A stretch of DNA of 18,263 nucleotides from positions 1 to 18,263 of the forward strand of contig JAEENF010000183.1 of assembly GCA_016283605.1 (NCBI GenBank), read 5' to 3'. Of this stretch, positions 1 to 7,527 are shown piece by piece. Origin of the DNA: Prevotella sp. GTDB lineage: Bacteria; Bacteroidota; Bacteroidia; Bacteroidales; Bacteroidaceae. Made by a program: the position numbers and the translations under genes. Every line of letters begins with the position of its first letter. Position 1 is the stretch's first letter. Below the pieces are notes generated by a model. The model made no database searches and was not told the origin of the DNA. It saw only the letters and a program-made list of their open reading frames with translations.

Positions 1-207
1 ATGCTTACCCTGCTCGTCATCAAACTTATAGAGCTCAATGGTAGCGTCCTCATTGATCGGACGGTTCAGCTCTACGGTCTCACCGTTTACTCCACAGCTC
101 ACAACGCTGCGTGCGAGAGCCGGAGAGATGCTCTCTGCAATCTGGAATCCAGTCACGCCCTGCTCATACGAGCGAACAGATCCGTCTGGAAAAGTAATGT
201 TAATCAT
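1..207 (-). CDS. thrS: Threonine--tRNA ligase, N-terminal fragment (cut by window edge)
   Basis: The first 69 codons of a minus-strand gene that continues past the left edge. The protein begins MINITFPDGSVRSYEQGV and continues with QIAESISPALARSV, SCGVNGETVELNRPI and IELYKFDDEQGKH. This is the TGS domain that opens bacterial threonyl-tRNA synthetases; the enzyme charges tRNA-Thr with threonine in the cytoplasm, and its editing and catalytic domains would lie outside the window. The ATG at 207-205 follows an AT-rich leader with no strong Shine-Dalgarno, as usual in Bacteroidota. A clear promoter lies at 244-275, so the gene can be transcribed apart from the upstream CotH gene. The family call rests on the strongly patterned N-terminus only. 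Confidence 0.9.
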   Translation of the reverse strand, partial: MINITFPDGSVRSYEQGVTGFQIAESISPALARSVVSCGVNGETVELNRPINEDATIELYKFDDEQGKH

Positions 208-243
208 ACCTTATTAATAATATATATATTACAAATTTGCGTG

Positions 244-275
244 CAAAGGTACACTTTTTCCACGATATCTCCAAA
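244..275 (-). promoter_or_regulatory. Bacteroidota-type promoter of thrS
   Basis: On the minus strand a TTTG (275-272) is followed after exactly 20 nt by TACCTTTG (251-244), matching the Bacteroidota -33/-7 consensus TTTG / TAnnTTTG. Transcription should start near 237-240, leaving a leader of about 30 nt before the thrS ATG. The -7 element runs into an inverted repeat, TTTGC-AC-GCAAA, and 21 nt here are identical to the pheS promoter at 9506-9526. Confidence 0.75.
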
Positions 276-295
276 TATTCAACCCATATTTCTGA

Positions 296-2152
296 TTATC
301 TGACGACGACTTTCTTTGTTGTCTTGCCCTGACGCACGACATAAATACCAGGACGCAAGCCTTCCAGAGCATTGCCACAAGGCTGGCCTGAGAGACTGAA
401 CACCTGATAGGGTTGGGCGAAGTCAACGCTGACGTCGACAATCGCATTGGGAACATAGGTATATTGGAGTTTCTTGTCCATCCAGGCAAGACGTTCTTTC
501 ATGAAACGTCTGACATTCTGCACCTCAGCCTGATAGCTACCCCAGACTTTCGCGTTCTGGTGAACCAACGAATTCAATATCGGCCAACGCATAAAGTTGA
601 GACGTTGCGAACGGTCTAATTCTGCTTCATACGAATCAACCAAGTCCACGAGGTACTCCTCTGTCAGGCCATTCTGTCGGGCTTCGTCCCAGATATTCAG
701 AAGCTGTGTCTTCGATGCAGCATGTTTGACCACAATATTATCGACGAACGTCTTCATATTTCCTGTGCAGCTGCCTCCACTGCGATAGATATAATCCTTT
801 TTGTTACAAACTGGATAAGTACGCTTATCGTTGTCAAAGGCCAGGTCAAAATCCCAGACAGGACCTGTATACACCTGATCGTCATCACGTTCTTTATACA
901 TAAATACACTCCAATAGGTATCTGTATTGCCCGACAGCTCTCCGACTAAGAAATGACGTAAAAAAGTGTTCCGCTCAAGATAGGTCTCCCATTGGCTCTC
1001 CATCTTATTGAAATAGTTCTTGATATAGTTTTTCTGGTGGGTGGTGATGGAATCTTCCTCAGGCGACTTAATCGTTACAGGATTACCTTTCGTAGAACGG
1101 AACCACGACTTTTCTTGATTAGCATACGCATCGATTTCCAGAAAATAGCCACCTGTCAACGCTACCCCATCGTTGTCGGAAGTCGTCATCTCCGTAATAT
1201 TCACACGCCCCTTATGGATCTGCACCTGATCGCAGAGCTGATAACACCCCTTATACTCACCATTCAGCAACACATCGACAGCTGCGCCAAAAGGTGTGTA
1301 GGGCATTCCCAGCTTACGACTCAGTTCAAAAGCCAGCAGATTACGCATCAGCGTCTTGTCGCCGTAGTTATTGATCAACGTCCATTTCTTCGCCTTCGCA
1401 GGAGCATCAAGTACATGCTGTTTCTTATCAAACTTGATACGATAAGGCTTTTTGGGGAAGTCACGCGAGGCATTACCTCTCTCACGCGTTGTACCTGGCT
1501 CCGAAAGCAGACGGGTTCCGTTATCGGAGATAATCGTCAGTTGGGAAACGATTTGATGAACCTTGTCGTAAGGAATTTCCCCGTTGAGTGTATGGATACT
1601 GACGGTTGGCAGATTGGTGATTTGATAGAGATGTGTATCATCGCCTTCACCGGGATGGCCATAGAACTCCAACTCTGCGATATTACAACGGGCATCGGAA
1701 GGACCCACATAACGGACATATCTGAATCCACGAGAACAGGTCACATCACCATATGATATTTTCCCGATGGTTCCCTTTTCATCAATCATATACAAAGGTA
1801 AAGCATCCATGAAGTCCTCACGGTTAGCACCCTCGAAGACGCCCAGCACCACTCTACCCTCACCCAGACCGTCGTTACGTGGCGACCACCCTACCTTTGT
1901 AATCACATGAGGACTGCCCAGATCCAATCCGGCCCAAGTATAGCTGCGCTCCCACGAAGCAAAGAATGTATCCAGGTTACCGTCAAAAGCATTCGCACAG
2001 GTATTGACGGTTGTCGTTGATTTGGAGGTATTGGCGTAATCCACACATTCTTTGGTGCCGATCACGGTTCCTGTCAGTTTATTGTCGGCATAGGATCCTA
2101 TCGTCAAAAAAACCAGCAGACAGGACACAAAAAGTCTCATACTATATTTCAT
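296..2152 (-). CDS. Secreted CotH-family protein with discoidin (F5/8 type C) domain and C-terminal sorting-like tail
   Basis: 618 residues. Residues 1-22 are a signal peptide. Residues about 25-165 look like a discoidin/F5-8C (CBM32-like) domain: AFDGNLDTFF, WAGLDLGSPHVITKVGW, RYVRYVGPSDARCNIAELEFYG. Residues about 195-555 carry CotH hallmarks: TRERGNASRDFPKKPYRIKF, the region WTLINNYGDKTLMRNLLAFEL, VDVLLNGEYKGCYQL and the acidic GPVWDFDLAF at 430-439. In characterised CotH proteins such acidic residues belong to an atypical protein kinase that acts on secreted proteins; whether this one is a kinase is not shown. The last ~45 residues (VFSLSGQ..., LRPGIYVVRQGK, KKVVVR) resemble the C-terminal sorting or anchoring tails common in Bacteroidota. 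Its ATG overlaps the TPR gene stop by 4 nt (ATGA), so translation is probably coupled. It separates the TPR gene from thrS. Confidence 0.85.
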   Translation of the reverse strand: MKYSMRLFVSCLLVFLTIGSYADNKLTGTVIGTKECVDYANTSKSTTTVNTCANAFDGNLDTFFASWERSYTWAGLDLGSPHVITKVGWSPRNDGLGEGRVVLGVFEGANREDFMDALPLYMIDEKGTIGKISYGDVTCSRGFRYVRYVGPSDARCNIAELEFYGHPGEGDDTHLYQITNLPTVSIHTLNGEIPYDKVHQIVSQLTIISDNGTRLLSEPGTTRERGNASRDFPKKPYRIKFDKKQHVLDAPAKAKKWTLINNYGDKTLMRNLLAFELSRKLGMPYTPFGAAVDVLLNGEYKGCYQLCDQVQIHKGRVNITEMTTSDNDGVALTGGYFLEIDAYANQEKSWFRSTKGNPVTIKSPEEDSITTHQKNYIKNYFNKMESQWETYLERNTFLRHFLVGELSGNTDTYWSVFMYKERDDDQVYTGPVWDFDLAFDNDKRTYPVCNKKDYIYRSGGSCTGNMKTFVDNIVVKHAASKTQLLNIWDEARQNGLTEEYLVDLVDSYEAELDRSQRLNFMRWPILNSLVHQNAKVWGSYQAEVQNVRRFMKERLAWMDKKLQYTYVPNAIVDVSVDFAQPYQVFSLSGQPCGNALEGLRPGIYVVRQGKTTKKVVVR

Positions 2153-4140
2153 TTCTCACGGTATTTCTTGATTACGCTATAGGCATCGTAAAGACCTAAT
2201 TCACCAGCCTTACTCAAATCCGCAATGCCTTCAGCAGTCTTTCCCATATAGATATAGACCAATCCCCGATTGTAATAGATCTCAGGAATATTGGCATCAA
2301 GTTTCTCTGCCCGAGAATAGTCGTCGAGTGCATGCTGATAGTCCTTCCGCTGAGCATAGAGATTACCTCTGTTATAATAAAGGTATGGATTCTGTGGGGC
2401 TAGTTTGAGGGCATCACATAAGTCACTGAGCACATTGGCCGACTTCAGGTCAATGTTGGTACCCTGTGAGGCATTAAACTCATTGATCCTCGTCTGACAA
2501 ACAGCACGCTGCCAATAGGCCAGCGTCATCGTACTATCTATCTGAAGCAATGTCGAGAGATCATCAATGGCGCTGTCAAAGTTCTGGATGGTCGTATATG
2601 CCACAGCCCTCAACATCAACAAGGGCTTGACGCTCTGATCATCCTTCGATTCTGCAATAACCCGACTGACGGAATCAATATAGGCAAAGTGGCGCTTCAT
2701 CATAGACTCGTCAACGTTGGGCATCGTACTCCCGATAAAAAGCGGATGCGACTTGGTCTGTCCGTTGAACACCTCCACCTCCTTATCATAGGCAATATAG
2801 GAATGAACATCAGTATATACATTGTAGAACGACAGGGCAAACATGGGTTGATAAGCAATCTCTACACGGCGGTTCTGAACCCGTCCGCGGTAATCACTCT
2901 TATACTCATGTTCCACTTCTTGTTCATCGGCCACTACGAGCTGGTTGTATTTATCAGGATCAGTATCACTACGACGGCGCATTTGTTTCTTCGACAAACG
3001 GGGTTGTTTGCCGTAACGTTTGTCCATCTGTGCTTTGAGGATCTTAAATTCGTCGAGCTCTGCCTGACGGGTATTTCCCAGACGACGGTAACAAGACGCA
3101 CGATGCTCCAGACCAAACCAGAAGTTGGGGAACTCGTCAATCACCTTCGAATAGTCACGGATGGCATCACGCAAATTGCCCGTCTGCTCCAACAGCAAGG
3201 CGCGGTTGAAGAGTGCCATAAGATTATTGGGTTCCAACCGGAGCACAAAGTCGAAGTCCTCGATTCCACGATTGTCATCACCCACCTGAGCACGAAGCAA
3301 ACCACGATTATAATGGCCAAGGAAGTTGTTGGGATCAAGATCGAGTGCCGTATCGTAATCAGCCATTGCCCCACGAAGTCCGTTCTGATTATAACGGGCC
3401 ATCGCACGATTGATATAGTAACCGGCATTCTTGGGCTGCAGGTGGATGGCCTTCGTCAGGAAGTCCTCTCCCTCCTTCCATTTCTGATGGGCCAGACTGA
3501 TGATAGCACGCTCTGCCCAGATGCCGGCATCGTAAGGGTCCAGTTCCAGACTCTTATCGAGCGACTTCACCGCCTTCACCGTATCTTTCTGCAGAAGGTG
3601 GATCTCAGCTTGCATGGCATAGGCTCTGGCATATTTCGACCAACGGGAAAGCATGGTGTCAATCTCCGCCAGTCCGCGGTCATAGTCTTTCTCGTTGATA
3701 CGACAGAGGATGCGGTTATGCCACATACTCTGGTTATCGGGATTGAAACGCAAGGCCCGTGTATAGTCTTCTATCGCTCCCTGATATTTCTTCTGGTTGA
3801 TACGACAGAGGCCTCGCAATTCATAGATATTTACCACATATGGGTTTCGTTCGATGGCTTCTGTACAGTCACTCTCCGCCCCTCGGAAGTCATCCAGATA
3901 GAATTTGGCCACGCCTCGGAAGAACCAAGGCTCATAGAGATAGGGTTTGGCTGAGATGGCCTGGTTGAAATACTGGATGGAGAGCACATAGTCTTCATAA
4001 TAAAGCGCAGAGCGTCCGATCATCACCAGACGATCGGTGTTGAATTGCGCGAAGCACATTGACCATTGAACATTGAACATTGAACATTGCAATGCCAACA
4101 ACAGCAATACCAATCTTAGCTTAAAGCATTTGCCATTCAT
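2149..4140 (-). CDS. Secreted tetratricopeptide-repeat protein
   Basis: 663 residues from the ATG at 4140; an in-frame TTG three codons upstream (4149) is possible but lies in a repeat array. The N-terminus (MNGKCFKLRLVLLLLALQ, cleavage probably after CFAQ) is a signal peptide, so the protein is exported. Two blocks of TPR motifs are visible, roughly residues 35-380 and 515-655 (for example YLYEPWFFRGVAKFYLDDF, NPYLYYNRGNLYAQRKDYQHALDDYSRA and IYYNRGLVYIYMGKTAEGI). They flank a basic, less regular middle (about 385-470) with KKQMRRRSDTD and NRRVEIAYQPMF. TPRs make protein-protein contacts; the partner is unknown. Part of the signal peptide is encoded by tandem 7-nt repeats (see separate entry). 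The gene sits between def and the CotH gene and overlaps the latter by 4 nt. Confidence 0.85.
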   Translation of the reverse strand: MNGKCFKLRLVLLLLALQCSMFNVQWSMCFAQFNTDRLVMIGRSALYYEDYVLSIQYFNQAISAKPYLYEPWFFRGVAKFYLDDFRGAESDCTEAIERNPYVVNIYELRGLCRINQKKYQGAIEDYTRALRFNPDNQSMWHNRILCRINEKDYDRGLAEIDTMLSRWSKYARAYAMQAEIHLLQKDTVKAVKSLDKSLELDPYDAGIWAERAIISLAHQKWKEGEDFLTKAIHLQPKNAGYYINRAMARYNQNGLRGAMADYDTALDLDPNNFLGHYNRGLLRAQVGDDNRGIEDFDFVLRLEPNNLMALFNRALLLEQTGNLRDAIRDYSKVIDEFPNFWFGLEHRASCYRRLGNTRQAELDEFKILKAQMDKRYGKQPRLSKKQMRRRSDTDPDKYNQLVVADEQEVEHEYKSDYRGRVQNRRVEIAYQPMFALSFYNVYTDVHSYIAYDKEVEVFNGQTKSHPLFIGSTMPNVDESMMKRHFAYIDSVSRVIAESKDDQSVKPLLMLRAVAYTTIQNFDSAIDDLSTLLQIDSTMTLAYWQRAVCQTRINEFNASQGTNIDLKSANVLSDLCDALKLAPQNPYLYYNRGNLYAQRKDYQHALDDYSRAEKLDANIPEIYYNRGLVYIYMGKTAEGIADLSKAGELGLYDAYSVIKKYREK
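4057..4090. repeat. Heptanucleotide tandem array inside the TPR gene signal-peptide coding region
   Basis: Plus-strand units CATTGAC, CATTGAA, CATTGAA, CATTGAA (4057-4084) and then a partial CATTGC. Read on the coding strand this gives the peptide CSMFNVQWSM just before the presumed signal-peptide cleavage site. The unit is 7 nt, so one unit more or less would shift the reading frame. Confidence 0.85.
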
Positions 4141-4170
4141 AATGGTCAATGGTCAATGTTCAATGGTCAA
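4141..4170. repeat. Heptanucleotide tandem array between def and the TPR gene
   Basis: Four units AATGGTC, AATGGTC, AATGTTC, AATGGTC (4141-4168). The array holds the def stop codon (TGA at 4169-4167) and ends directly before the TPR ATG. Its unit is the reverse complement of the array type at 4057-4090, so the two arrays form an inverted pair around the start of the TPR gene. Confidence 0.85.
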
Positions 4171-4727
4171 CGTCTTACCGGCTTTGTCTTGTATCCACAG
4201 CGGTAGCGACCTTTCGTCAGCGCCACGAGTTTACTCTTAACGAGTTGTTTACGGAGTGGAGAAATACGGTCTACGAACATCTTTCCGTCAAGATGGTCGA
4301 ACTCATGCTGCATCACACGGGCCAGATAACCCTCTATCCATTCATCATGATGGGTAAACGTCTCATCATCCCATTCCACATGGATACGTGTAGGACGCAC
4401 CACCTTTTCATGAATGGCTGGCAACGATAGACAGCCCTCTTCCGAAGTGTCTGTCTTCGACTCGTCGTACTCAACGATATGGGGATTGATATAAACCTGA
4501 CGGAAGCCTTTATATTCAGGCAGGTCCTCACTGATGACGTCAAGGTCGATCACAGACAGACGAATCGCCTTTCCTATCTGCGGCGCTGCCAGTCCGATAC
4601 CCTCCGACTCTGCCAGCGTTTCCCACATGTCGGCAATCAGCTGCTTCAGTTCGGGATAGTCGGGGGTGATGTCTTCAGCCACTTTGCGAAGCACAGGCTG
4701 ACCAAAGATATAAATAGGTAGAATCAT
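4167..4727 (-). CDS. def: Peptide deformylase
   Basis: 186 residues, normal family length. It removes the N-terminal formyl group from new proteins in the cytoplasm, using a metal ion (usually Fe2+ or Zn2+). All three family motifs are present: GIGLAAPQIG (residues 43-52), EEGCLSLP (96-103, Cys99 as metal ligand) and HEFDH (141-145: His141 and His145 as ligands, Glu142 as catalytic base). The ATG at 4727 starts MILPIYIFGQPVLRK, a typical beginning. The gene lies between yqgF (48 nt upstream) and the TPR gene in a leftward cluster. Both its start codon and its stop codon fall in 7-nt tandem arrays (4726-4746 and 4141-4170). Confidence 0.97.
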   Translation of the reverse strand: MILPIYIFGQPVLRKVAEDITPDYPELKQLIADMWETLAESEGIGLAAPQIGKAIRLSVIDLDVISEDLPEYKGFRQVYINPHIVEYDESKTDTSEEGCLSLPAIHEKVVRPTRIHVEWDDETFTHHDEWIEGYLARVMQHEFDHLDGKMFVDRISPLRKQLVKSKLVALTKGRYRCGYKTKPVRR

Positions 4728-4746
4728 TTATGATTTACAATTTATT
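4726..4746. repeat. Heptanucleotide array at the def start codon
   Basis: Three degenerate units ATTTATG, ATTTACA, ATTTATT. The def ATG (4727-4725) overlaps the first unit. With 4760-4780 this fills most of the yqgF-def spacer. Confidence 0.6.
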
Positions 4747-4759
4747 GCGGAAGCAAATT

Positions 4760-4780
4760 ATTCACTTTTCACTATTCACT
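4760..4780. repeat. Heptanucleotide array at the yqgF stop codon
   Basis: Three units ATTCACT, TTTCACT, ATTCACT. The yqgF TGA (4778-4776) lies inside the last unit. Same family as the arrays at 8544, 11901 and 15063. Confidence 0.8.
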
Positions 4781-5189
4781 TCTTAGAGCGGAGATAGTCC
4801 TCGAGGATAATTGTCGCTGAGATTTCGTCTACCAGCGCCTTGTCCTGACGGGCTTTCTTCTTCAGACCGCCTTCGAGCATGGCCTGATGAGCCAATACAG
4901 AGGTAAAACGTTCGTCGAAATACTCGATAGGCATTTCTGGCACAGCCTTACGCCAACGGTTCACAAACTGCTGAACGCGCTGCAGGTTCTCACTGGGCTG
5001 ACCATTCGGCTGACGGGGTTCACCAATGATGATGCGCTCCACAGACTCCTTGGCCAGATAGGCTTTCAGCCAGTCGAACAGCTCTGACGTAGAAACAGTC
5101 GCCAACCCTCCAGCAATAATCTGTAAAGGGTCGGTGACTGCTATACCAGTGCGTTTCTTACCGTAATCGATGGATAATATCCGCGCCAA
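4776..5189 (-). CDS. yqgF: Putative pre-16S rRNA nuclease / Holliday junction resolvase YqgF (RuvX)
   Basis: 137 residues from the TTG at 5189-5187 (MARILSIDYGKKRTGIAV). An upstream TTG at 5216 would add nine residues but would overlap the SPOR stop; the shorter form leaves a 5-nt gap and matches the usual family start, so I chose it. The RNase H-like fold motifs are present: DYGKKRTGIAV, IIIGEPRQPNGQPSE, YFDERFTSVLA and DEISATIILEDYL, with acidic residues in the expected places. In E. coli the family acts in 16S rRNA 5' maturation; a resolvase role has also been proposed. It lies directly downstream of the SPOR lipoprotein gene and upstream of def. Confidence 0.93.
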   Translation of the reverse strand: MARILSIDYGKKRTGIAVTDPLQIIAGGLATVSTSELFDWLKAYLAKESVERIIIGEPRQPNGQPSENLQRVQQFVNRWRKAVPEMPIEYFDERFTSVLAHQAMLEGGLKKKARQDKALVDEISATIILEDYLRSKK

Positions 5190-5194
5190 TGGAC

Positions 5195-5692
5195 TTATTG
5201 GAAAAAGAGCAACCAAGCATCCTTATAAGCCTCCTGGGCACGGAACTGATCGCGACTACGTGCAGCGTCGGCCTTGTTATCGAAGGTTGCGGCAACGACG
5301 CGGTACATATTACGATCCTCGTTCTTCACGATCTGTGCGCTATAGCCGGCATCACGCAGACGCTGCTGCAGGCCCTCTGCATTCGACAGCAGACCAAACG
5401 AACCGACGATAACGCTATATGCCTTCAGACCAGAGCCGTTGATCACAGCAACCTTCTCCTGACGAACAGACACGTTGTCGTAGTTGTCAGTCTGGCGAAC
5501 CTCATTAACAGGTCTCGTCTGAACGGGAGCCACTACTGGAGCCTCCTGAGGAGTAGCCTCCTGCTGAGCTGTCTGGGTGTCATACTGCTTAGCCTTTTCG
5601 TAAGCCTTCTTGTAGGCACTCTCGCTTGATTTACAACTTGTCATTGCCATTGCCAGGCACAGACCTGCGCATAATACGATGTACTTTTTCAT
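5195..5692 (-). CDS. SPOR-domain lipoprotein
   Basis: 165 residues. A short signal peptide ends in the lipobox AMTSC (Cys20), so the protein is probably lipidated and held in a cell-envelope membrane. Residues about 24-85 are a Gln/Pro/Thr-rich linker. Residues about 89-165 form a SPOR domain (LKAYSVIVGSFGLLSNAEGLQQRL, AGYSAQIV, MYRVVAATFDNKADAARSRDQF). SPOR domains bind peptidoglycan glycan strands lacking stem peptides, often at division sites; a role in division or cell-wall remodelling is inferred. It is the first gene of the leftward yqgF-def-TPR cluster. The 215 nt to the divergent YtxH gene probably hold its promoter, but I found only a one-base-short match to the -7 box (near 5752-5758). 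Confidence 0.9.
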   Translation of the reverse strand: MKKYIVLCAGLCLAMAMTSCKSSESAYKKAYEKAKQYDTQTAQQEATPQEAPVVAPVQTRPVNEVRQTDNYDNVSVRQEKVAVINGSGLKAYSVIVGSFGLLSNAEGLQQRLRDAGYSAQIVKNEDRNMYRVVAATFDNKADAARSRDQFRAQEAYKDAWLLFFQ

Positions 5693-5860
5693 TTCCTAAT
5701 TATTTTAATGTTATACTGATATGTCTGAATTTGCTGCGAAATTACAAATTATCGCGCAAAATGAGGCAAAAAAGGTGCATAAAGTTTGTTAAATGACGAA
5801 AATATCATCGTTTTAACAAAAAAACGCACGAAAAATAGCAGGTTTTTCGAATTTTCTCCG

Positions 5861-5868
5861 TATATTTG
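5861..5868 (+). promoter_or_regulatory. Probable -7 element of the YtxH operon
   Basis: TATATTTG fits TAnnTTTG and lies 39 nt before the ATG at 5908. No good TTTG is found 19-21 nt upstream (a T-rich run at 5843-5847 is closer), so the -33 part is weak. The remaining 5693-5907 region is AT-rich and shows no other clear element. Confidence 0.45.
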
Positions 5869-5907
5869 CCAAATGTAAACAAGTGTTTAATTCAAATATT
5901 ATTAACA

Positions 5908-6120
5908 ATGAAGAGTTTTGGTTACATCGGCGCATTCCTTGGTGGCGCCATCGCAGGAGCAGCTCTCGGTATTCTGATGGCTCCCGAAAAAGGTCAGGAT
6001 ACTCGCGTAAAGATTACTGACGCAATAGAGGATTTCCTCAAGAAGCACAACATCAAGTTGAGCCGCAAGGAAGTGGTCGACCTCGTCGACGACATCCAGG
6101 ATGCTGCTGAAGAGGAATAA
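5908..6120 (+). CDS. YtxH-domain small membrane-associated protein
   Basis: 70 residues from the ATG at 5908; an in-frame TTG at 5866 overlaps the -7 promoter box and is rejected. Residues 1-27 form a glycine/alanine-rich hydrophobic segment (YIGAFLGGAIAGAALGILMA) followed by APEKGQDTR, the YtxH signature, and then a charged, probably helical tail ending DDIQDAAEEE. YtxH proteins are small, often stress-linked envelope proteins of unknown biochemical role. It is the first gene of a trio with 3-nt gaps (5908-6762) and is very likely cotranscribed with the holin-like gene next to it. Confidence 0.85.
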   Translation: MKSFGYIGAFLGGAIAGAALGILMAPEKGQDTRVKITDAIEDFLKKHNIKLSRKEVVDLVDDIQDAAEEE

Positions 6121-6123
6121 GCT

Positions 6124-6474
6124 ATGCTTTCCAGCGACAAGAACGTAGAGACCCTGGCACAACTCATCGAGGTCCTTAAGCATTACCTTGGACTTCAGAA
6201 GGAGTATGTGAAACTGGATGTGATTGACAAGGTGGTACGTCTGCTGACGGCAGCCACCTTGGCAGTCATCTTCTTCCTGATCATCATCGCAGTGCTGATG
6301 TACTTGTCGTTTGCCGCAGCCTTCTGGCTCGCAAACTACACAGGAACGGCTACTGCCTTCCTAATCATGGGATGCGTTCACCTGCTCATCTTTATTGTAT
6401 TTTTCATTTTCCGCAAGCGTTGGATCGAGAAGCCGCTCGTGCATTTCCTCGCCAGCCTGCTCTTAAGCAAATAG
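6124..6474 (+). CDS. Holin-like (phage holin family, Holin-X/DUF1469 type) two-helix membrane protein
   Basis: 116 residues. An amphipathic N-terminal part (residues 1-36, NVETLAQLIEVLKHYLGLQKEYVKLDV) is followed by two transmembrane helices at about 40-70 (LLTAATLAVIFFLIIIAVLM) and 76-97 (TAFLIMGCVHLLIFIVFFIF), then a basic loop RKRWIEKPLV. This matches the family named after phage holins that is common in bacterial chromosomes beside YtxH or YqjD-like genes; nothing else phage-like lies nearby, so a lytic role is unlikely. It starts 3 nt after the YtxH stop and ends 3 nt before the next gene, as expected for one transcription unit. Confidence 0.82.
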   Translation: MLSSDKNVETLAQLIEVLKHYLGLQKEYVKLDVIDKVVRLLTAATLAVIFFLIIIAVLMYLSFAAAFWLANYTGTATAFLIMGCVHLLIFIVFFIFRKRWIEKPLVHFLASLLLSK

Positions 6475-6477
6475 CCT

Positions 6478-6762
6478 ATGCTGCCCGTTCAGAAGCCCAC
6501 CCACGAATACCGTACACTCGAAGAGATTCGCCAACGCAAGGAAGAGTTGGCTGAGGAGTTGCAGAAGGACAACACCAAGTTCTCCACCATGTGGAATCAG
6601 GTGTTCGTCAGCAAGGAAGAGACTTCGCGTGGGGAATATATCGCCAGTCTGGTGAGCAAAGGCTTTATTGCTTTCGACCTGTTCCTGACGGCCCGTAAGC
6701 TGCTCAACACCTACGGATTCCTCTTTGGCCTGAAGAAGTCGAAGAAGAAAAAGCACAAATAA
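6478..6762 (+). CDS. Small basic protein of the YtxH/holin-like trio, function unknown
   Basis: 94 residues. I do not recognise a named domain. The N-terminal half is charged and helical (EYRTLEEIRQRKEELAEELQ). A moderately hydrophobic stretch follows at about 60-86 (SKGFIAFDLFLTARKLLNTY, then GFLFGL), and the protein ends in a lysine-rich tail (KKSKKKKHK) suited to contact membrane phospholipid headgroups. It starts 3 nt after the holin-like gene, so it is the third member of that operon. Its stop codon (TAA, 6760-6762) touches the stop codon of the convergent hydrolase gene with no base between them. Confidence 0.75.
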   Translation: MLPVQKPTHEYRTLEEIRQRKEELAEELQKDNTKFSTMWNQVFVSKEETSRGEYIASLVSKGFIAFDLFLTARKLLNTYGFLFGLKKSKKKKHK

Positions 6763-7527
6763 CTATCCGATATCTATCACCTCTCCGTCGTATGCCAGCT
6801 GGATACCTGCTGGCAGTTTTTTGTTGACCTCAGCATGCAGGCCGATATCGTGACAGGAGTGTATCAGGAAAGTGTGCTCGGTCCCTACTCTCTTGGCAAA
6901 GGCGACGGCATCATCCACCAGCTGATGGGAGTGATGGGGCTTGTCGAAACGGAGGGCATTCACCACCAGCACTTTCACATCTCTCAGATAGTCCATTTCG
7001 CTCTCATCGATGGTTTTCATATCCGTGATATAAGCCAAGTCACCAATACGATAGGCCAGAATAGGCAGTTTGCCGTGCATCACCACAAAAGGGGTCACCG
7101 CCAAGTCACCGAAGGTCAACGGCTCGTGGGGCTTAATCTCATGCAGTCCGATGGCAGGCACACCAGGATAACGATGCTCCGCAAAGCAATAGGGCAACAT
7201 CTCCAGCATCCCTTGACAGGCGACGGCATCGGCATAGACATTGATTTCACCAAACTGACAATAGGGACGGATATCATCCATACCGCCCATGTGGTCGTAG
7301 TGAGCATGCGTTATCAGAATAGCATCAATCTTCCGGAAAGGTTGTGGCAGAATCTGCTGACGGAAATCCGGACCGCAGTCTATCAGCAGACGGGTCTCGT
7401 CAGTCTCTACGAGGACAGAACAACGGCTACGCTTGTCATGTGGGTCATCACTCTGACAGACCTCACACTGGCAACCGATCACTGGTACGCCACAGGATGT
7501 TCCCGTTCCCAAAAACGTCAGCTTCAT
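6763..7527 (-). CDS. PhnP-like metallo-beta-lactamase-fold hydrolase (cyclic phosphodiesterase family)
   Basis: 254 residues from the ATG at 7527; a longer reading frame to 7596 only runs into murB. The N-terminus LTFLGTGTSCGVPVIGCQC with EVC next (Cys19, Cys21, Cys24) is the PhnP-type structural metal-site pattern. THAHYDH (His74, His76, Asp78, His79) is the catalytic di-metal motif, and IDCGPDFR and ITDMKTI also fit. PhnP itself hydrolyses phosphoribosyl 1,2-cyclic phosphate in phosphonate breakdown, but no phosphonate genes are near, so the substrate here is open. The ATG overlaps the murB stop by 4 nt (ATGA), pointing to translational coupling. It is the last gene of the DUF4348-murB-hydrolase unit. 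Confidence 0.88.
   Translation of the reverse strand: MKLTFLGTGTSCGVPVIGCQCEVCQSDDPHDKRSRCSVLVETDETRLLIDCGPDFRQQILPQPFRKIDAILITHAHYDHMGGMDDIRPYCQFGEINVYADAVACQGMLEMLPYCFAEHRYPGVPAIGLHEIKPHEPLTFGDLAVTPFVVMHGKLPILAYRIGDLAYITDMKTIDESEMDYLRDVKVLVVNALRFDKPHHSHQLVDDAVAFAKRVGTEHTFLIHSCHDIGLHAEVNKKLPAGIQLAYDGEVIDIG

Noticed and set aside
992..1756. 254-codon plus-strand open frame opposite the CotH gene
   Set aside because: Lies fully inside the CotH coding region and shows no family pattern.
2689..3954. 421-codon plus-strand open frame opposite the TPR gene
   Set aside because: The opposite strand has clear TPR motifs throughout; the plus-strand product has no recognisable domain and an unlikely composition. 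It is an antisense shadow.
6124..6474. Prophage lysis gene
   Set aside because: The holin-like family is widespread in chromosomes with YtxH genes, and no endolysin, integrase or structural phage gene is near.
6763..7527. Phosphonate degradation locus based on the PhnP-like gene
   Set aside because: No other phn genes are present; the gene is coupled to murB, so only the fold and metal sites support the annotation.
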